From contig CAWGFM010000002.1 in the NCBI GenBank assembly GCA_963821935.1, positions 248,001 through 312,000 on the forward strand: a stretch of DNA of 64,000 bases. The letters are read 5' to 3'. Below the pieces are notes generated by a model. The model made no database searches and had not been told where the DNA came from. It was given only the letters and a program-made list of their open reading frames with translations. Of the stretch, positions 26,247 through 38,858 are shown in pieces; position 1 is the stretch's first letter, and each line of letters begins with the position of its first letter. The position numbers and the translations under genes were made by a program. The DNA is from JAOUEA01 sp963821935 (GTDB taxonomy: Bacteria > Actinomycetota > UBA4738 > HRBIN12).

Positions 26247-28241
26247 TCAGGGTAACGTCTCGCCGGTGGCTGGCGGAATGAACCGCTCGAACCAGGCCAC
26301 CATGCGGGCGGCCTGATCGATGACGGCGGGCAGGTTGCGCACCCCGTGGCCCTCCTGTGGATACGTCACCACCTCCGTCGGCACGCCATGCTCCCGGAGG
26401 GCTCGATAGAACTCCACCGCCTGACCGACGGGCGTCGCGCGGTCGTGTAATCCGGCGGTGAGCAGCACGGGGGTGCTGCAGCTCGCGGCCTGCAGCACCG
26501 GACTGCGCTTCGTGTACTCCTCGGGCACCTCGTCCGGCTGGCCACCCAGGAAATCACCGACCCACGCGCCCAGGGTGCTGTCGAAACGCTCGGACCACCA
26601 GTCGCTGACGGGGGAGATGGCGACCGACGCTCGGAAGCGGTGGTCCTGGGTGGGGATCCAGGTCGCCATGAACCCTCCGTAGCTGCCGCCGGCCAGCACC
26701 AGCCGGTCCGGATCGGCGACGCCGGACGCCACCACCGCGTCCACGCCCGCGAGGTCGTCGTCCATGTCCATGCCGCCCATGTCACCCACGACGCCCATGG
26801 CGAAGGCTCGCCCGCGGCCGGTCGAGCCCCGAGGATCCGGCTGCAGGATGGCGAACCCTCGCGAGAGCAGGAGTCCGACCAGCCCGCCGGGCAGGTGATC
26901 GCTGGTCGCCCCGATCGGGCCGCCATGCACGAGCAGCAGCAGGGGGAAGGGCGCCTCGCCCCGCGAGGGCACCGTGAGCTGACCTTCGATCTCCAGATCG
27001 TCCGAGGTACGCCATCGCACGACGTCGCGGCGACCGATCGTGGCCATGAGCACGGTGTGCCCGTCGTGGCCGAGGTCGGCGATCATCCGTTCGTTCCCAT
27101 CCTCGACGGCGATCACGGCCGGAGGACGCCGATGCGAGGACACCACCGCGACGAACGCCTCGCCGAAGGGTTCACCCGTCGGGTGGAACCAGCCACCAAC
27201 GCCGTCGGTGGTCGACCATGTCTCGGTGACGGCGCCGGTCCCTGCATCGATCTCCAGCGCGACCGCCGACATGCCCCGGCGTCCGAACACCAGCAGGCGA
27301 TCGGCATCACGCCAGCGCGCTTTGGTGACGTCGACATCCGGGGTTTCGAGATGCGTGCTGGCGCCGCTCTCGACGTCGATCATCATGAGGTCGCCTGCCA
27401 CCACCAACCGGTCGCTGCAGATGGCCTCGATCACGGCGACGCGTGCGCCGTCGGGGGAGCCTTCCGCCCAGCCGAGTTGCACGTCGCTGTCCAGCAGCCG
27501 CCGCTCCTCACCGGTGCCCACGTCGAACAGGGAGACGCCGGCTCCGTACCACGCGTCCTCGCCGGGGCCGTCGGAGGTCACCGCCACCGCGTGGTCCGGG
27601 CCGCACCACGATGCCTCCCACACGTTGCGGTCCAGGGCCGAAACTCGACGCGTGTCACCGGTCGTCACGTCGATCGTCCACAGGGATCGACGCTCCGCGT
27701 CGCCGTCGTCGGAGGATTCCACCTGGGGAACCCATGGCGGGAGCGCGTGCTCACCGCCCAGCGTGCCGGAACCGAGCGCGTCGGCCTGCTCGGCGGCGTC
27801 GCCCGCGACCCCCGCCAGGATCGAGGAACCGTCCGGGGACCATGCGTGCCACTCGACGGTGCCCGGCAGCGTCGCCAACAGCCGGGCTTCGGCCGGCGCA
27901 TCGGTGCCGAGCAGGTAGATCTGGTGCACCCCGGCGACCGCGCGATCCGATCGGAAGCTCAGCGTCGTCCCGGCCGGGGACCAGCGGGGTTCCGCGTCGT
28001 CGTTCGGCCCGTCAGTGATCTGCCGCCACGTGCCCTGGTCGGCCTCCGCCAGGCAGATCCGCCCCTGTTCATGACCTTCCAGTCGGTCCAGTCGCTCCCC
28101 GTGGAAGGCGATCCATCGGCCGTCGGAGGACGCGACGGCACCCGTCGCCGACGACACACGGCCGAAGCCGGGCTCCAGCACCGAGCGGTAGAAGTCCTCG
28201 GTCTCCCGGAAGAGAGGGGTCTCGCGAAGATCCCGATCCAT
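26247..28241 (-). CDS. S9-family prolyl oligopeptidase/acylaminoacyl-peptidase
   Basis: A 664-residue cytoplasmic serine peptidase. Residues 1-400 form a beta-propeller (repeated DGSSILAGVAGDA-like WD/TolB-type blades). The C-terminal alpha/beta-hydrolase domain has the nucleophile elbow GGSYGG (about residue 508), Asp in LLTAGLHDRATP and His in YPQEGHGVRN, completing the triad. It removes acyl-amino acids or dipeptides from peptides. The ATG lies six bases after TATCCT (28253-28248), a leaderless arrangement. It is the first of a four-gene operon. Confidence 0.9.
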   Translation of the reverse strand: MDRDLRETPLFRETEDFYRSVLEPGFGRVSSATGAVASSDGRWIAFHGERLDRLEGHEQGRICLAEADQGTWRQITDGPNDDAEPRWSPAGTTLSFRSDRAVAGVHQIYLLGTDAPAEARLLATLPGTVEWHAWSPDGSSILAGVAGDAAEQADALGSGTLGGEHALPPWVPQVESSDDGDAERRSLWTIDVTTGDTRRVSALDRNVWEASWCGPDHAVAVTSDGPGEDAWYGAGVSLFDVGTGEERRLLDSDVQLGWAEGSPDGARVAVIEAICSDRLVVAGDLMMIDVESGASTHLETPDVDVTKARWRDADRLLVFGRRGMSAVALEIDAGTGAVTETWSTTDGVGGWFHPTGEPFGEAFVAVVSSHRRPPAVIAVEDGNERMIADLGHDGHTVLMATIGRRDVVRWRTSDDLEIEGQLTVPSRGEAPFPLLLLVHGGPIGATSDHLPGGLVGLLLSRGFAILQPDPRGSTGRGRAFAMGVVGDMGGMDMDDDLAGVDAVVASGVADPDRLVLAGGSYGGFMATWIPTQDHRFRASVAISPVSDWWSERFDSTLGAWVGDFLGGQPDEVPEEYTKRSPVLQAASCSTPVLLTAGLHDRATPVGQAVEFYRALREHGVPTEVVTYPQEGHGVRNLPAVIDQAARMVAWFERFIPPATGETLP

Positions 28242-28296
28242 CCGCGGAGGATAGGGCCACTGGCATGTCGGCGCTCGCCTCTACACTGGCTGCCGT
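28242..28296. promoter_or_regulatory. Divergent promoters between the S9 peptidase gene and uvrA
   Basis: TATCCT on the - strand (28253-28248) ends six bases before the peptidase ATG. TACACT on the + strand (28282-28287) ends nine bases before the uvrA ATG. Neither start has a ribosome-binding site. No recognisable LexA box is seen. Confidence 0.5.
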
Positions 28297-31182
<2,886 letters not shown>

Positions 31183-31208
31183 GGAAGCTTGTTAGGATTC
31201 CCGCCGAC

Positions 31209-32951
31209 GTGTCCACGCGCCTCTCCATCATCGCCTGCGCCGCGGCCCTCCTGACGGCTGCCTGCAGCGACATCCCGGAGGGAGAGGTCGTCACCGGTGA
31301 GGGCCCCCGGTTCATCGTTTCGGTCGCCGATAGCAACGACGATGTGGGCTTGGGCAACTCGGTGGCGGTCGGCGCCGAGGGCGAACCGTTCTTTTCCTAC
31401 CTCATCGTGCCGGCCGAGCTGGAACCGGGCGAGATCCCCGCGACGCGGCCCATCGGGGCTCCGTTCATCCAGACGGAGACCACGCCCGCCGAGGGCGATC
31501 AACCCGCCAAGCCTGGCAAGTTCGGCGCCGCGATCGGCGTGGGCAGCGTCTCGGCCGACGGCATCTTCACCCGAGGCGCCGCGGCGCAGGTCCGCGACAC
31601 GCCCACCGGCATCACGATCCCGTACGGCCCCGCCACCGTGAACCAACTGGTCGGTGGCACCGCTCAGAACATGAACGGCACCGACATCGCGGTCGACGCA
31701 GCGGGCGGCAAGCACGTGGTGTGGACCGGCGCCGACGGCGTCTACTACGGCCTCGGTGGTCAGACCTCGTTCGAGGTCGAGCCGATCTACGAGTACGGGT
31801 TCTCGTTGCGCAAGGCCGGACCCATCGGTCGTCCGGACGTGGCGGTCGACGCCGACGACAACCCGTGGGTGTCGTACGCGCTCGATGCGCAGGGCCAGCG
31901 TATCGAGGTCGCGATCGGTTCTCCCGACGGGTGGACCACTGAGACGGCGGCCCAGATCGATGATTGTGCGGAGTGCGGGCAACCGAAGCGCACCCAGATC
32001 GGGGTCACGTCCGCTGGACCCACGGTGGCCTACGTCGACCCGGCCCAGGGCTCGGTCGAGGTGGCGGTCCGCGCCGGGGACGGCACCTGGACCAGTAGCA
32101 CCGTGGCCAGCGGGGTCGACGCCGACGGACTGTCGATGACGGTCGACACGGATGGCAACGCACTGATCACGTTCTACGACGGCGACTCGGTCACGCTCGC
32201 CGCGCAGGACGGCACCGGGTGGACCATCACCGACGTCGCCCAGGTGGATCTCGGTGAGGCCGCCGAGGGCACCGGCAACTTCGCGCCTACGACGGGCGTG
32301 GCGGTCGACGATGAGGGCGTGCAGCACATCGCCTTCATGAACGCCGGCTCCGTGGTGCTGGTCAGCTCGACCGACGACGGTGCGTTCGAGCCGGTGGAAA
32401 CGGGTCCGCTCGGCGCGGCCGCCTTCCCCTCGGTGGCCGTCACGCCCGACGGCGCCTCGATCTACGTCACGTGGTACGACGACGCCAGCCAGCTGCTGAA
32501 GCTGGGCATCCACGCGGACGTTCCCGAGCTGCTCATCGCCAACCCAAGCCCACCGCCGGAGGTCATCGGTGGTGGCACCGCGGAAGACTGTGGCACCGAT
32601 GGCGCCATCCTGCTCGACCTCGTCACTCCCGCCGGGACCGTCTTCGATACGAACTGTCTGGTCGCCCCCGCGGGGGAGCCATTCACGATCACCTATGACA
32701 ACCAGGCTGCGGGGATCACCCATAACGTCGCGGCTCTGACCGCTCAAGGCGGGGATCCCATCGAAGCCACGCCACTCGAGCCCGGGCCGGTGGAACAGTC
32801 GCTCGACGTCGAGCCCCTCGATGAGGGTTCCTACTACTTCCAGTGTGACGCGCACCCCACGACCATGTTCGGCACGCTCGCCGTGGTCGAAGCCGGTGGT
32901 GGCGGCGGCGGAGGCGGAGGGGGCAACGGCGGCGGAGGCGGACAGAACTAG
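31209..32951 (+). CDS. Secreted lipoprotein with beta-propeller-like repeats and C-terminal cupredoxin domain
   Basis: About 580 residues. The preferred GTG 31209 gives a short signal with lipobox LLTAAC and follows TAGGAT (31193-31198) by ten bases; GTG 31179, overlapping the uvrA stop, would add ten residues. Residues 130-440 hold repeated blocks of the form DIAVDAAGGKHVVW, DVAVDADDNPWVSY and GVAVDDEGVQHIAF, suggesting a beta-propeller. Residues 470-560 form a blue-copper-like domain with His in GITHNVA and CDAHPTTM. The end is a glycine-rich tail of about 20 residues. Function is unknown; an extracellular redox or binding role is inferred. Confidence 0.75.
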   Translation: MSTRLSIIACAAALLTAACSDIPEGEVVTGEGPRFIVSVADSNDDVGLGNSVAVGAEGEPFFSYLIVPAELEPGEIPATRPIGAPFIQTETTPAEGDQPAKPGKFGAAIGVGSVSADGIFTRGAAAQVRDTPTGITIPYGPATVNQLVGGTAQNMNGTDIAVDAAGGKHVVWTGADGVYYGLGGQTSFEVEPIYEYGFSLRKAGPIGRPDVAVDADDNPWVSYALDAQGQRIEVAIGSPDGWTTETAAQIDDCAECGQPKRTQIGVTSAGPTVAYVDPAQGSVEVAVRAGDGTWTSSTVASGVDADGLSMTVDTDGNALITFYDGDSVTLAAQDGTGWTITDVAQVDLGEAAEGTGNFAPTTGVAVDDEGVQHIAFMNAGSVVLVSSTDDGAFEPVETGPLGAAAFPSVAVTPDGASIYVTWYDDASQLLKLGIHADVPELLIANPSPPPEVIGGGTAEDCGTDGAILLDLVTPAGTVFDTNCLVAPAGEPFTITYDNQAAGITHNVAALTAQGGDPIEATPLEPGPVEQSLDVEPLDEGSYYFQCDAHPTTMFGTLAVVEAGGGGGGGGGGNGGGGGQN

Positions 32952-32998
32952 CCTGGTCACCTCCGGGCGCTGTCGTGCGCCGGGGCTAGGATGGCTGG

Positions 32999-34912
32999 GT
33001 GAGTCTTGTACGGCCCGAAGCTTCCAGCATCCCGGATCAACCGGGGGCCTACCTCTTCCGAGACGGTGACGGCAGGGTCGTCTATGTGGGCAAGGCCACG
33101 TCGTTGCGCAAGCGTCTCGCCAACTACTGGGCGACCCCCCTGCACCCACGCACCCAGGCCATGGTGGCGTCGGCCGAGAGCGTCGAATGGATGCTCGCCT
33201 CGGGTGAGGTCGACGCCCTCATGCTCGAGTACAACCTGATCCAGTCCCACAAGCCGCGCTTCAACATCCGCTACCGCGACGACAAGTCCTATCCCTACCT
33301 GGCACTCACGGTGGGGGAGACGTGGCCCCGCGCCCAGGTGTTGCGGGGAGCCAAGCGCAAGAAGGTGCGCTATTTCGGGCCCTACGCCCACGCGTGGGCC
33401 ATCCGCGACACGCTCGACGCCCTCACACGCGTGTTCCCGGTTCGCACGTGTACCAACGCGTTCTTCGACCAGCGTGCTCGGGCCAAGCGGCCGTGCCTGT
33501 ACTTCGACATCGGGCGCTGCGCGGGGCCATGTGTGCCCGAGGTCTCCGGGGTCACCGAGGAGTCCTATCGCGCACACGTCGATGCCATGGCGGAGTTCCT
33601 GGCCGGCAACCCCAAGCAGGTCCTGCGCCGGCTCGAGTCCGAGATGGACGAAGCATCCCAGCGCCAGGAGTACGAGCAGGCCGCCAAGCTCCGCGACCAA
33701 CTGGGCGCGGCTCGCCGCGCCATGGAATCGCAGGAGATGGTGCTGACCCAGCCCCAAGACCTGGACGTGATCGGCATGGCCGACGACGACCTCGAGGCGG
33801 AGTTCCAGGTGTTCGTGGTCCGGGGGGGCAGGGTGCTGGGACGCAAGGGCTGGGTGGTGGATCGCGTTGAAGAGCTCACGGCCGCGGAGTTGATGGCCGC
33901 CACCGTGCGACAGATCTACATGGAGCGCCAGGAGGTGCCGCCACGCGTCCTCGTGCCGGTGCTTCCCGCAGACCAGGAGGTCCTGGAAACGTGGTTGTCG
34001 CAGCGACGCGGTTCCCGGGTCCAGATCGCGGTGCCCGAACGCGGCGCCAAGCGCCGGCTCATGGAGGTCGTCACCCAGAACGCGGTGGAGGCGTTCCACC
34101 GGCACAAGCTGCGCCGGGCCTCGGACTTCGGGGCCCGTTCTCGCGCCCTCACCGACCTCGCCGATCGTCTCGGTCTCGAGCAGGCGCCGTTGCGGATCGA
34201 GTGCTACGACATCTCCAACCTGGGACCCACCGACACGGTCGGGTCCATGGTGGTGTTCGAGGACGGCCTGCCGAAGCGGTCGGATTACCGGCGTTTCCAG
34301 ATCAAGGGCGTGGCCGGACAGGACGATTTCGCCTCCATGGAGGAGATGCTCCGGCGCCGGTTCACCCGCCTGCTCAAGGAACAACAGGATGCGCCGTCCG
34401 CGGGACGCCGCTTCTCCTATCCGCCCGCGCTCGTGGTCGTCGACGGTGGCCGCGGTCAGCTGAGCATGGCTTCCAAGGTGCTCACCGACCTGGGCCTGAA
34501 GATCCCGCACGTGGGTCTGGCCAAGCGCCTCGAAGAGGTCTACTTCCCCGATCATCCCGAACCGCTCCGCATCCCTCGCGGGTCGGAGGCGATCTTCGTG
34601 TTGCAGCACCTGCGGGACGAAGCGCACCGGTTCGCCATCGCCTACCACCGGCAGAAGCGTGAGAAGCGCGCCCTGGCCTCGCCGCTCGACGACATCGCCG
34701 GCGTGGGTCCCGCTCGCAAGAAGGCGCTCCTCAAGCGCTTCGGCTCGCTCACTCGCGTCCGGGGCGCCACCGTGGCCGAGATCGCCGAGACGCCCGGCAT
34801 CGGACCCGAGCTGGCCGCCACGATCCACGACGCCCTCCATAGTGTCGGGGCCAACGCCGGGGTCGCCGGTATGCCCGCGGGCATCGTGTCCCAGGCTCGG
34901 GAGAGTGCATGA
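32999..34912 (+). CDS. uvrC: Excinuclease ABC subunit C
   Basis: A 637-residue dual-incision nuclease of nucleotide-excision repair. The N-terminal GIY-YIG-type nuclease begins PGAYLFRDGDGRVVYVGKA. A zinc-like cysteine cluster is near 140-160 (CTNAFF, CLYFDIGRCAGPC). The UVR domain includes SQRQEYEQAAKLRDQL. The C-terminal RNase H-like nuclease has IECYDISNLGPTDTVGSMVVF, and a double HhH (IAGVGPARKKALLKRFG) ends the protein. TAGGAT (32987-32992) ends six bases before GTG 32999, so the mRNA is probably leaderless. Its stop overlaps rapZ. Confidence 0.96.
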   Translation: MSLVRPEASSIPDQPGAYLFRDGDGRVVYVGKATSLRKRLANYWATPLHPRTQAMVASAESVEWMLASGEVDALMLEYNLIQSHKPRFNIRYRDDKSYPYLALTVGETWPRAQVLRGAKRKKVRYFGPYAHAWAIRDTLDALTRVFPVRTCTNAFFDQRARAKRPCLYFDIGRCAGPCVPEVSGVTEESYRAHVDAMAEFLAGNPKQVLRRLESEMDEASQRQEYEQAAKLRDQLGAARRAMESQEMVLTQPQDLDVIGMADDDLEAEFQVFVVRGGRVLGRKGWVVDRVEELTAAELMAATVRQIYMERQEVPPRVLVPVLPADQEVLETWLSQRRGSRVQIAVPERGAKRRLMEVVTQNAVEAFHRHKLRRASDFGARSRALTDLADRLGLEQAPLRIECYDISNLGPTDTVGSMVVFEDGLPKRSDYRRFQIKGVAGQDDFASMEEMLRRRFTRLLKEQQDAPSAGRRFSYPPALVVVDGGRGQLSMASKVLTDLGLKIPHVGLAKRLEEVYFPDHPEPLRIPRGSEAIFVLQHLRDEAHRFAIAYHRQKREKRALASPLDDIAGVGPARKKALLKRFGSLTRVRGATVAEIAETPGIGPELAATIHDALHSVGANAGVAGMPAGIVSQARESA

Positions 34913-35826
34913 GCATGGCGGAGTCCAACGTGGTCCCGCTGCCGGCCGGCGACGATCAACAGCCGGCCCCGGCGTTCACCCTCATCACCGGCCTGTCGGG
35001 GGCGGGCCGTTCCGAAGCGGCCAACTCACTCGAGGATCTGGGCTTCTTCGTCGTCGACAACCTGCCGCCTGCGCTCCTGAGCAAGATGGCCGAGCTGGTC
35101 TCGCGCCCGGGCGGCCCCTCGCGGGTCGCGATCGTGGTCGATGCCCGCGGGGGCGTCTTCTTCGGCGAGCTCTCGAAAGCGCTCGACGAGCTGCGATCGG
35201 AACGGGTGGACTACCGCATCGTGTTCCTCGAAGCAGCCGACCAGGACCTGGTGAACCGCTACGAAGCCACCAGACGCCGACACCCGTTGGCCCCGGCGGA
35301 TCGCGTGGTGGAAGGCATCCGCAAGGAACGCCTCATGATGGAGACCCTCCGCGGCGAGGCCGACCTCATCATCGACACGTCCGATCTCACGCCGCACGAT
35401 CTGCGTGACCGCATCCGCGATGCGTTCGCCGATGCTCCGCCGGAGGCCGGGCTCCAGGTCAGCGTCCAGTCGTTCGGGTTCAAGTTCGGGTCGCCACGCG
35501 ACGCCGACCTGGTGTTCGACGTGCGGTTCCTGCCGAACCCGCACTGGGTAGACCAGCTGCGACCGCTGCCGGGCACCGATCCGCGTGTGCGCGAGTACGT
35601 CCACGAACAGGAGCAGTACGGCGCCTTCACCGAACGACTGCACGCGCTGCTCGACGTGGTGGTGCCCGGCTACGTCTCCGAAGGCAAGTCCTACCTCACG
35701 ATCGCGGTGGGATGCACCGGCGGACGTCATCGGTCCGTCGTGGTTTCCGAGGAGCTCGGCCGGTTCCTGCGCAACCGAGGCATGCCGGTCTCGGTGAGCC
35801 ACCGCGACCTCGAGCGCTCCGGCTAG
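34909..35826 (+). CDS. rapZ: RapZ/YvcJ-family nucleotide-binding protein
   Basis: A 305-residue P-loop protein. The Walker A region reads GLSGAGRSEAAN, with Arg replacing the usual Lys; Arg is common in actinobacterial members. The hallmark LGFFVVDNLPP and the C-terminal IAVGCTGGRHRSVVVSEEL are intact. In E. coli the family controls amino-sugar synthesis through an sRNA; in Gram-positives the role is less clear. ATGA overlaps uvrC. In most actinobacteria yvcK and whiA follow; here gap follows directly. Confidence 0.92.
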   Translation: MSMAESNVVPLPAGDDQQPAPAFTLITGLSGAGRSEAANSLEDLGFFVVDNLPPALLSKMAELVSRPGGPSRVAIVVDARGGVFFGELSKALDELRSERVDYRIVFLEAADQDLVNRYEATRRRHPLAPADRVVEGIRKERLMMETLRGEADLIIDTSDLTPHDLRDRIRDAFADAPPEAGLQVSVQSFGFKFGSPRDADLVFDVRFLPNPHWVDQLRPLPGTDPRVREYVHEQEQYGAFTERLHALLDVVVPGYVSEGKSYLTIAVGCTGGRHRSVVVSEELGRFLRNRGMPVSVSHRDLERSG

Positions 35827-35827
35827 C

Positions 35828-35858
35828 TAGTATCTCCTGCACGACGGCGCACCGCCGT
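35828..35858 (+). promoter_or_regulatory. gap promoter box and leader hairpin
   Basis: TAGTAT (35828-35833), two bases after the rapZ stop, is a good -10 box, giving a leader of about 55 bases. Within it ACGGCG (35844-35849) and CGCCGT (35853-35858) form a tight hairpin with a CAC loop. AAGGAG precedes the ATG at 35895. Confidence 0.5.
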
Positions 35859-35894
35859 GCACCCCTCGGAACCTCGCCAAGGAGCGTTCGGATC

Positions 35895-36902
35895 ATGACC
35901 GTGAAGATCGGCATCAACGGATTCGGCCGCATCGGCCGCAACTTCTTCCGGGCCGCCAAGCAGCGCGGGCTGGACTTCGATTTCGTGGGCATCAACGACC
36001 TGGGCGACGCCGAGACCATGGCCCATCTGCTCAAGTACGACTCCGTGCATGGGCGCTACCCCGCCGAGGTGAAGGTGGGGGCCGACGGTCTGGTGGTCGA
36101 CGGCGACGCCCTGCGCTTCTTCGCCGAACGTAACCCTGCGGACCTGCCCTGGAAAGAGGTGGGCGCCGAGATCGTGATCGAGTCCACGGGCATCTTCACC
36201 TCCCGCGATAAGGCCGCCGCGCACCTGGAAGCGGGCGCGCAGAAGGTCATCATCAGCGCTCCGGCCAAAGACGAGGACCTCACGGTCGTGCTGGGTGTCA
36301 ACGACGACGCATACGACCCCGCCACCCACCACGTCATCTCGAACGCTTCCTGCACCACGAACTGCGTGGCGCCCATGGCGAAGGTCATCGACGACGCCTT
36401 CGGCATCGAGCAGGGTTTCATGACCACCGTGCACGCCTACACGAACGACCAGAGCATCCTGGATCTGCCGCACAGCGATCTGCGCCGCGCGCGGGCCGCC
36501 GCGGTCAACATCATCCCCACGTCCACCGGCGCCGCGAAGGCCACGGGCCTCGTCCTGCCGCACCTGCAGGGCAAGCTCGACGGCATGGCCATGCGCGTGC
36601 CGGTGCCCGACGGATCGGTGACCGACCTCGTCGCCACCGTCAGCCGCGAGGTCACCGTGGATGAGGTCAACGCGGCGTTCGCGGCGGCGGCCACCGAGGG
36701 GCCGTTGGCGGACAAGCTCGTGTACACCGACGACCCCATCGTCTCCTCCGACATCGTGGGCTCGCAGGCGTCCTGCACCTTCGACGCGGCCTCCACCATG
36801 GTCATGGGCAACGTCGTCAAGACCATCGGCTGGTACGACAACGAATGGGGCTACTCCAACCGCCTGGTCGACCTGGCGTCGCTCGTCGCGTCGAAGCTGT
36901 GA
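35895..36902 (+). CDS. gap: Glyceraldehyde-3-phosphate dehydrogenase, type I
   Basis: A 335-residue NAD-dependent glycolytic enzyme. The Rossmann motif is INGFGRIGRNFFR and the catalytic cysteine is Cys153 in SNASCTTNC. The C-terminal WYDNEWGYSNR is conserved. ATG 35895 has AAGGAG 10 bases upstream. It is the first of gap-pgk-tpiA-apgM and its stop overlaps the pgk GTG (GTGA). Confidence 0.96.
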   Translation: MTVKIGINGFGRIGRNFFRAAKQRGLDFDFVGINDLGDAETMAHLLKYDSVHGRYPAEVKVGADGLVVDGDALRFFAERNPADLPWKEVGAEIVIESTGIFTSRDKAAAHLEAGAQKVIISAPAKDEDLTVVLGVNDDAYDPATHHVISNASCTTNCVAPMAKVIDDAFGIEQGFMTTVHAYTNDQSILDLPHSDLRRARAAAVNIIPTSTGAAKATGLVLPHLQGKLDGMAMRVPVPDGSVTDLVATVSREVTVDEVNAAFAAAATEGPLADKLVYTDDPIVSSDIVGSQASCTFDAASTMVMGNVVKTIGWYDNEWGYSNRLVDLASLVASKL

Positions 36903-38074
36903 CGCTTCGCACCCTCGGCAACCTCGGTGATGTGGCCGGCCTGGTCGTCTTCGACCGCGTCGATCTCAACGTTCCCTTGGAAGGCGGAGCGGTGGCCGAT
37001 GACGCTCGCATCCGGGGGGTGCTGCCCACGATCGCTGAGCTCCGTCACCGCGGCGCTCGGGTGGTGCTGGCGTCACACCTCGGACGTCCCAAGGGACAGG
37101 TCGCCGAGGGCCTGCGATTGGCTCCGGTGGGTGAGCGCCTCGCCGAGCTCGTGGGCGAGCCGGTCAGCATCCTCGATCGGACGGCGCCCAGTGAGCTGCC
37201 CGACGCACCGATCGTGCTCCTGGAGAACCTGCGGTTCGAGCCTGGGGAGGAGTCCGATGATCCCGCCTTCGCGGGACGCTTGGCCGAGCTGGTCGACGCC
37301 TACGTCGACGACGCCTTCGGCGCCGCGCATCGAGCACATGCGAGCGTGTCGGCCCTGCCCGAGCTCATGGTGGCCAGCGGCCGGCCGGCGGTCGCGGGGC
37401 TCCTCATGCAGCGCGAGGTCGAGGTCCTGAGCGGCCTCCTCCACGATCCCGCCAGGCCGTACCTCGCGATCCTGGGCGGCGCCAAGGTCTCGGACAAACT
37501 CGGGGTCATCGAGGCGTTGATCGAGCGGGTCGACACCTTGTTGATCGGCGGCGCCATGGCGTCCACGCTGCTGGCCGCCGACGGCGGATCGGTCGGCGCG
37601 AGCCTCGTGGAGACGGACCGCTTCGTCGAGGTCCGAGCGGCGCGAGCGCTCGCCGCGGATCGCGGCGTGGGCATCGAGCTCCCGACCGACGTGGTGGCCG
37701 CTCGGGCCATCGCCGACGACGTCGACGTATCGATCGTGCCCGCCGGAGACATCCCCGACGGGCTGAGGGGTCTCGACATCGGACCGGACACCGTGCGCCG
37801 CTTCGCGGAGGCGATCGGTCAGGCCAAGACCGTGCTCTGGAACGGCCCCATGGGTGTCTTCGAGCTCGAGCCCTTCAGCGGCGGGACGCGGGGGGTCGCG
37901 GAGGCCGTGGCCCGTGCCAACGCGTTCAGCGTGGTGGGTGGGGGAGACTCGCTGCTCGCCGTGAAGCGCGCCGGTCTGCAGGACGGCTTCGATCATCTTT
38001 CCACGGGCGGTGGCGCCTCGTTGGAGTTCCTGGAAGGCCGCGCCCTGCCGGGCATCGCGATCTTGGAGGACTGA
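36899..38074 (+). CDS. pgk: Phosphoglycerate kinase
   Basis: A 391-residue kinase transferring phosphate from 1,3-bisphosphoglycerate to ADP. The substrate motif is FDRVDLNVPLEGG (near residues 17-29) and SHLGRPKG appears in variant form. The C-terminal WNGPMGVFE and the nucleotide motif VVGGGDSLLAV with TGGGASLEFLEG are complete. GTG 36899 overlaps the gap stop. The alternative upstream ATG lies inside gap and is rejected. Confidence 0.95.
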   Translation: MTLRTLGNLGDVAGLVVFDRVDLNVPLEGGAVADDARIRGVLPTIAELRHRGARVVLASHLGRPKGQVAEGLRLAPVGERLAELVGEPVSILDRTAPSELPDAPIVLLENLRFEPGEESDDPAFAGRLAELVDAYVDDAFGAAHRAHASVSALPELMVASGRPAVAGLLMQREVEVLSGLLHDPARPYLAILGGAKVSDKLGVIEALIERVDTLLIGGAMASTLLAADGGSVGASLVETDRFVEVRAARALAADRGVGIELPTDVVAARAIADDVDVSIVPAGDIPDGLRGLDIGPDTVRRFAEAIGQAKTVLWNGPMGVFELEPFSGGTRGVAEAVARANAFSVVGGGDSLLAVKRAGLQDGFDHLSTGGGASLEFLEGRALPGIAILED

Positions 38075-38078
38075 ACCG

Positions 38079-38849
38079 ATGGCCGAGCGACGACCGATCA
38101 TCGCGGCGAATTGGAAGATGCACAAGACGCATCTGGAGGCGATCCAGTCGGTGCAGAAGCTCAGCTACCTGCTCGACCACGATGATGCCGAGCGGGTCGA
38201 GGTCGTCATCTGCCCGCCATCCACCGCCCTGCGATCGGTGGAGACGCTCATGTCATCGGACAAGCTCCCCTACGGCCTCGGCGCACAGAACGTCTACCAC
38301 GAAGACTCCGGCGCGTTCACCGGCGAGGTGTCGCCACCCATGCTGGCGGCCCTGAAGGTGGAATACGTGATCGTGGGCCATTCCGAGCGACGCCAGCTGT
38401 TCGGCGAGGACGACCTGGTGGTCAACCAGAAGGTGCGAGCCGTCATCAAGCACGGCATGACACCGATCCTGTGCGTGGGGGAAACGCTCGAGGAACGCGA
38501 GGCCGATGGCACCGACACCAAGGTCACCCAGCAGATCCGCCGAGGGTTCGACAAGGTTGAAGGTGCGGACGCAACCACCGCGGTGGTTGCCTACGAGCCG
38601 ATCTGGGCCATCGGCACGGGCCGCAACGCCGAGCCCGCGGACGCCGGCCGCGTGGTCGACGTCATCCGCTCCGCCCTGTCCGAGCGCTTCGACGACGCTG
38701 TGGCCCAGGCGGTCCGGGTGCAGTACGGCGGCAGCGTCAAGCCGGGGAACATCCGTGAGTTCATGGCCCACCCACAGATCGACGGCGCGCTGGTCGGCGG
38801 TGCCAGCCTCGAACCAGAGGACCTCGCGCTCATCGTGAAGTATCGCTAG
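38079..38849 (+). CDS. tpiA: Triosephosphate isomerase
   Basis: A 256-residue TIM-barrel enzyme. Catalytic Lys is in ANWKMHKT, His in VGHSERRQLFGE and Glu in VAYEPIWAIGTG. The phosphate loop YGGSVKPGN and the C-terminal VGGASLEPEDLALIV are intact. ATG 38079 follows GGAGGA (38065-38070) and sits four bases after the pgk stop. An AGGAGG site for apgM overlaps its own stop region. Confidence 0.96.
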   Translation: MAERRPIIAANWKMHKTHLEAIQSVQKLSYLLDHDDAERVEVVICPPSTALRSVETLMSSDKLPYGLGAQNVYHEDSGAFTGEVSPPMLAALKVEYVIVGHSERRQLFGEDDLVVNQKVRAVIKHGMTPILCVGETLEEREADGTDTKVTQQIRRGFDKVEGADATTAVVAYEPIWAIGTGRNAEPADAGRVVDVIRSALSERFDDAVAQAVRVQYGGSVKPGNIREFMAHPQIDGALVGGASLEPEDLALIVKYR

Positions 38850-38858
38850 GAGGACCGA

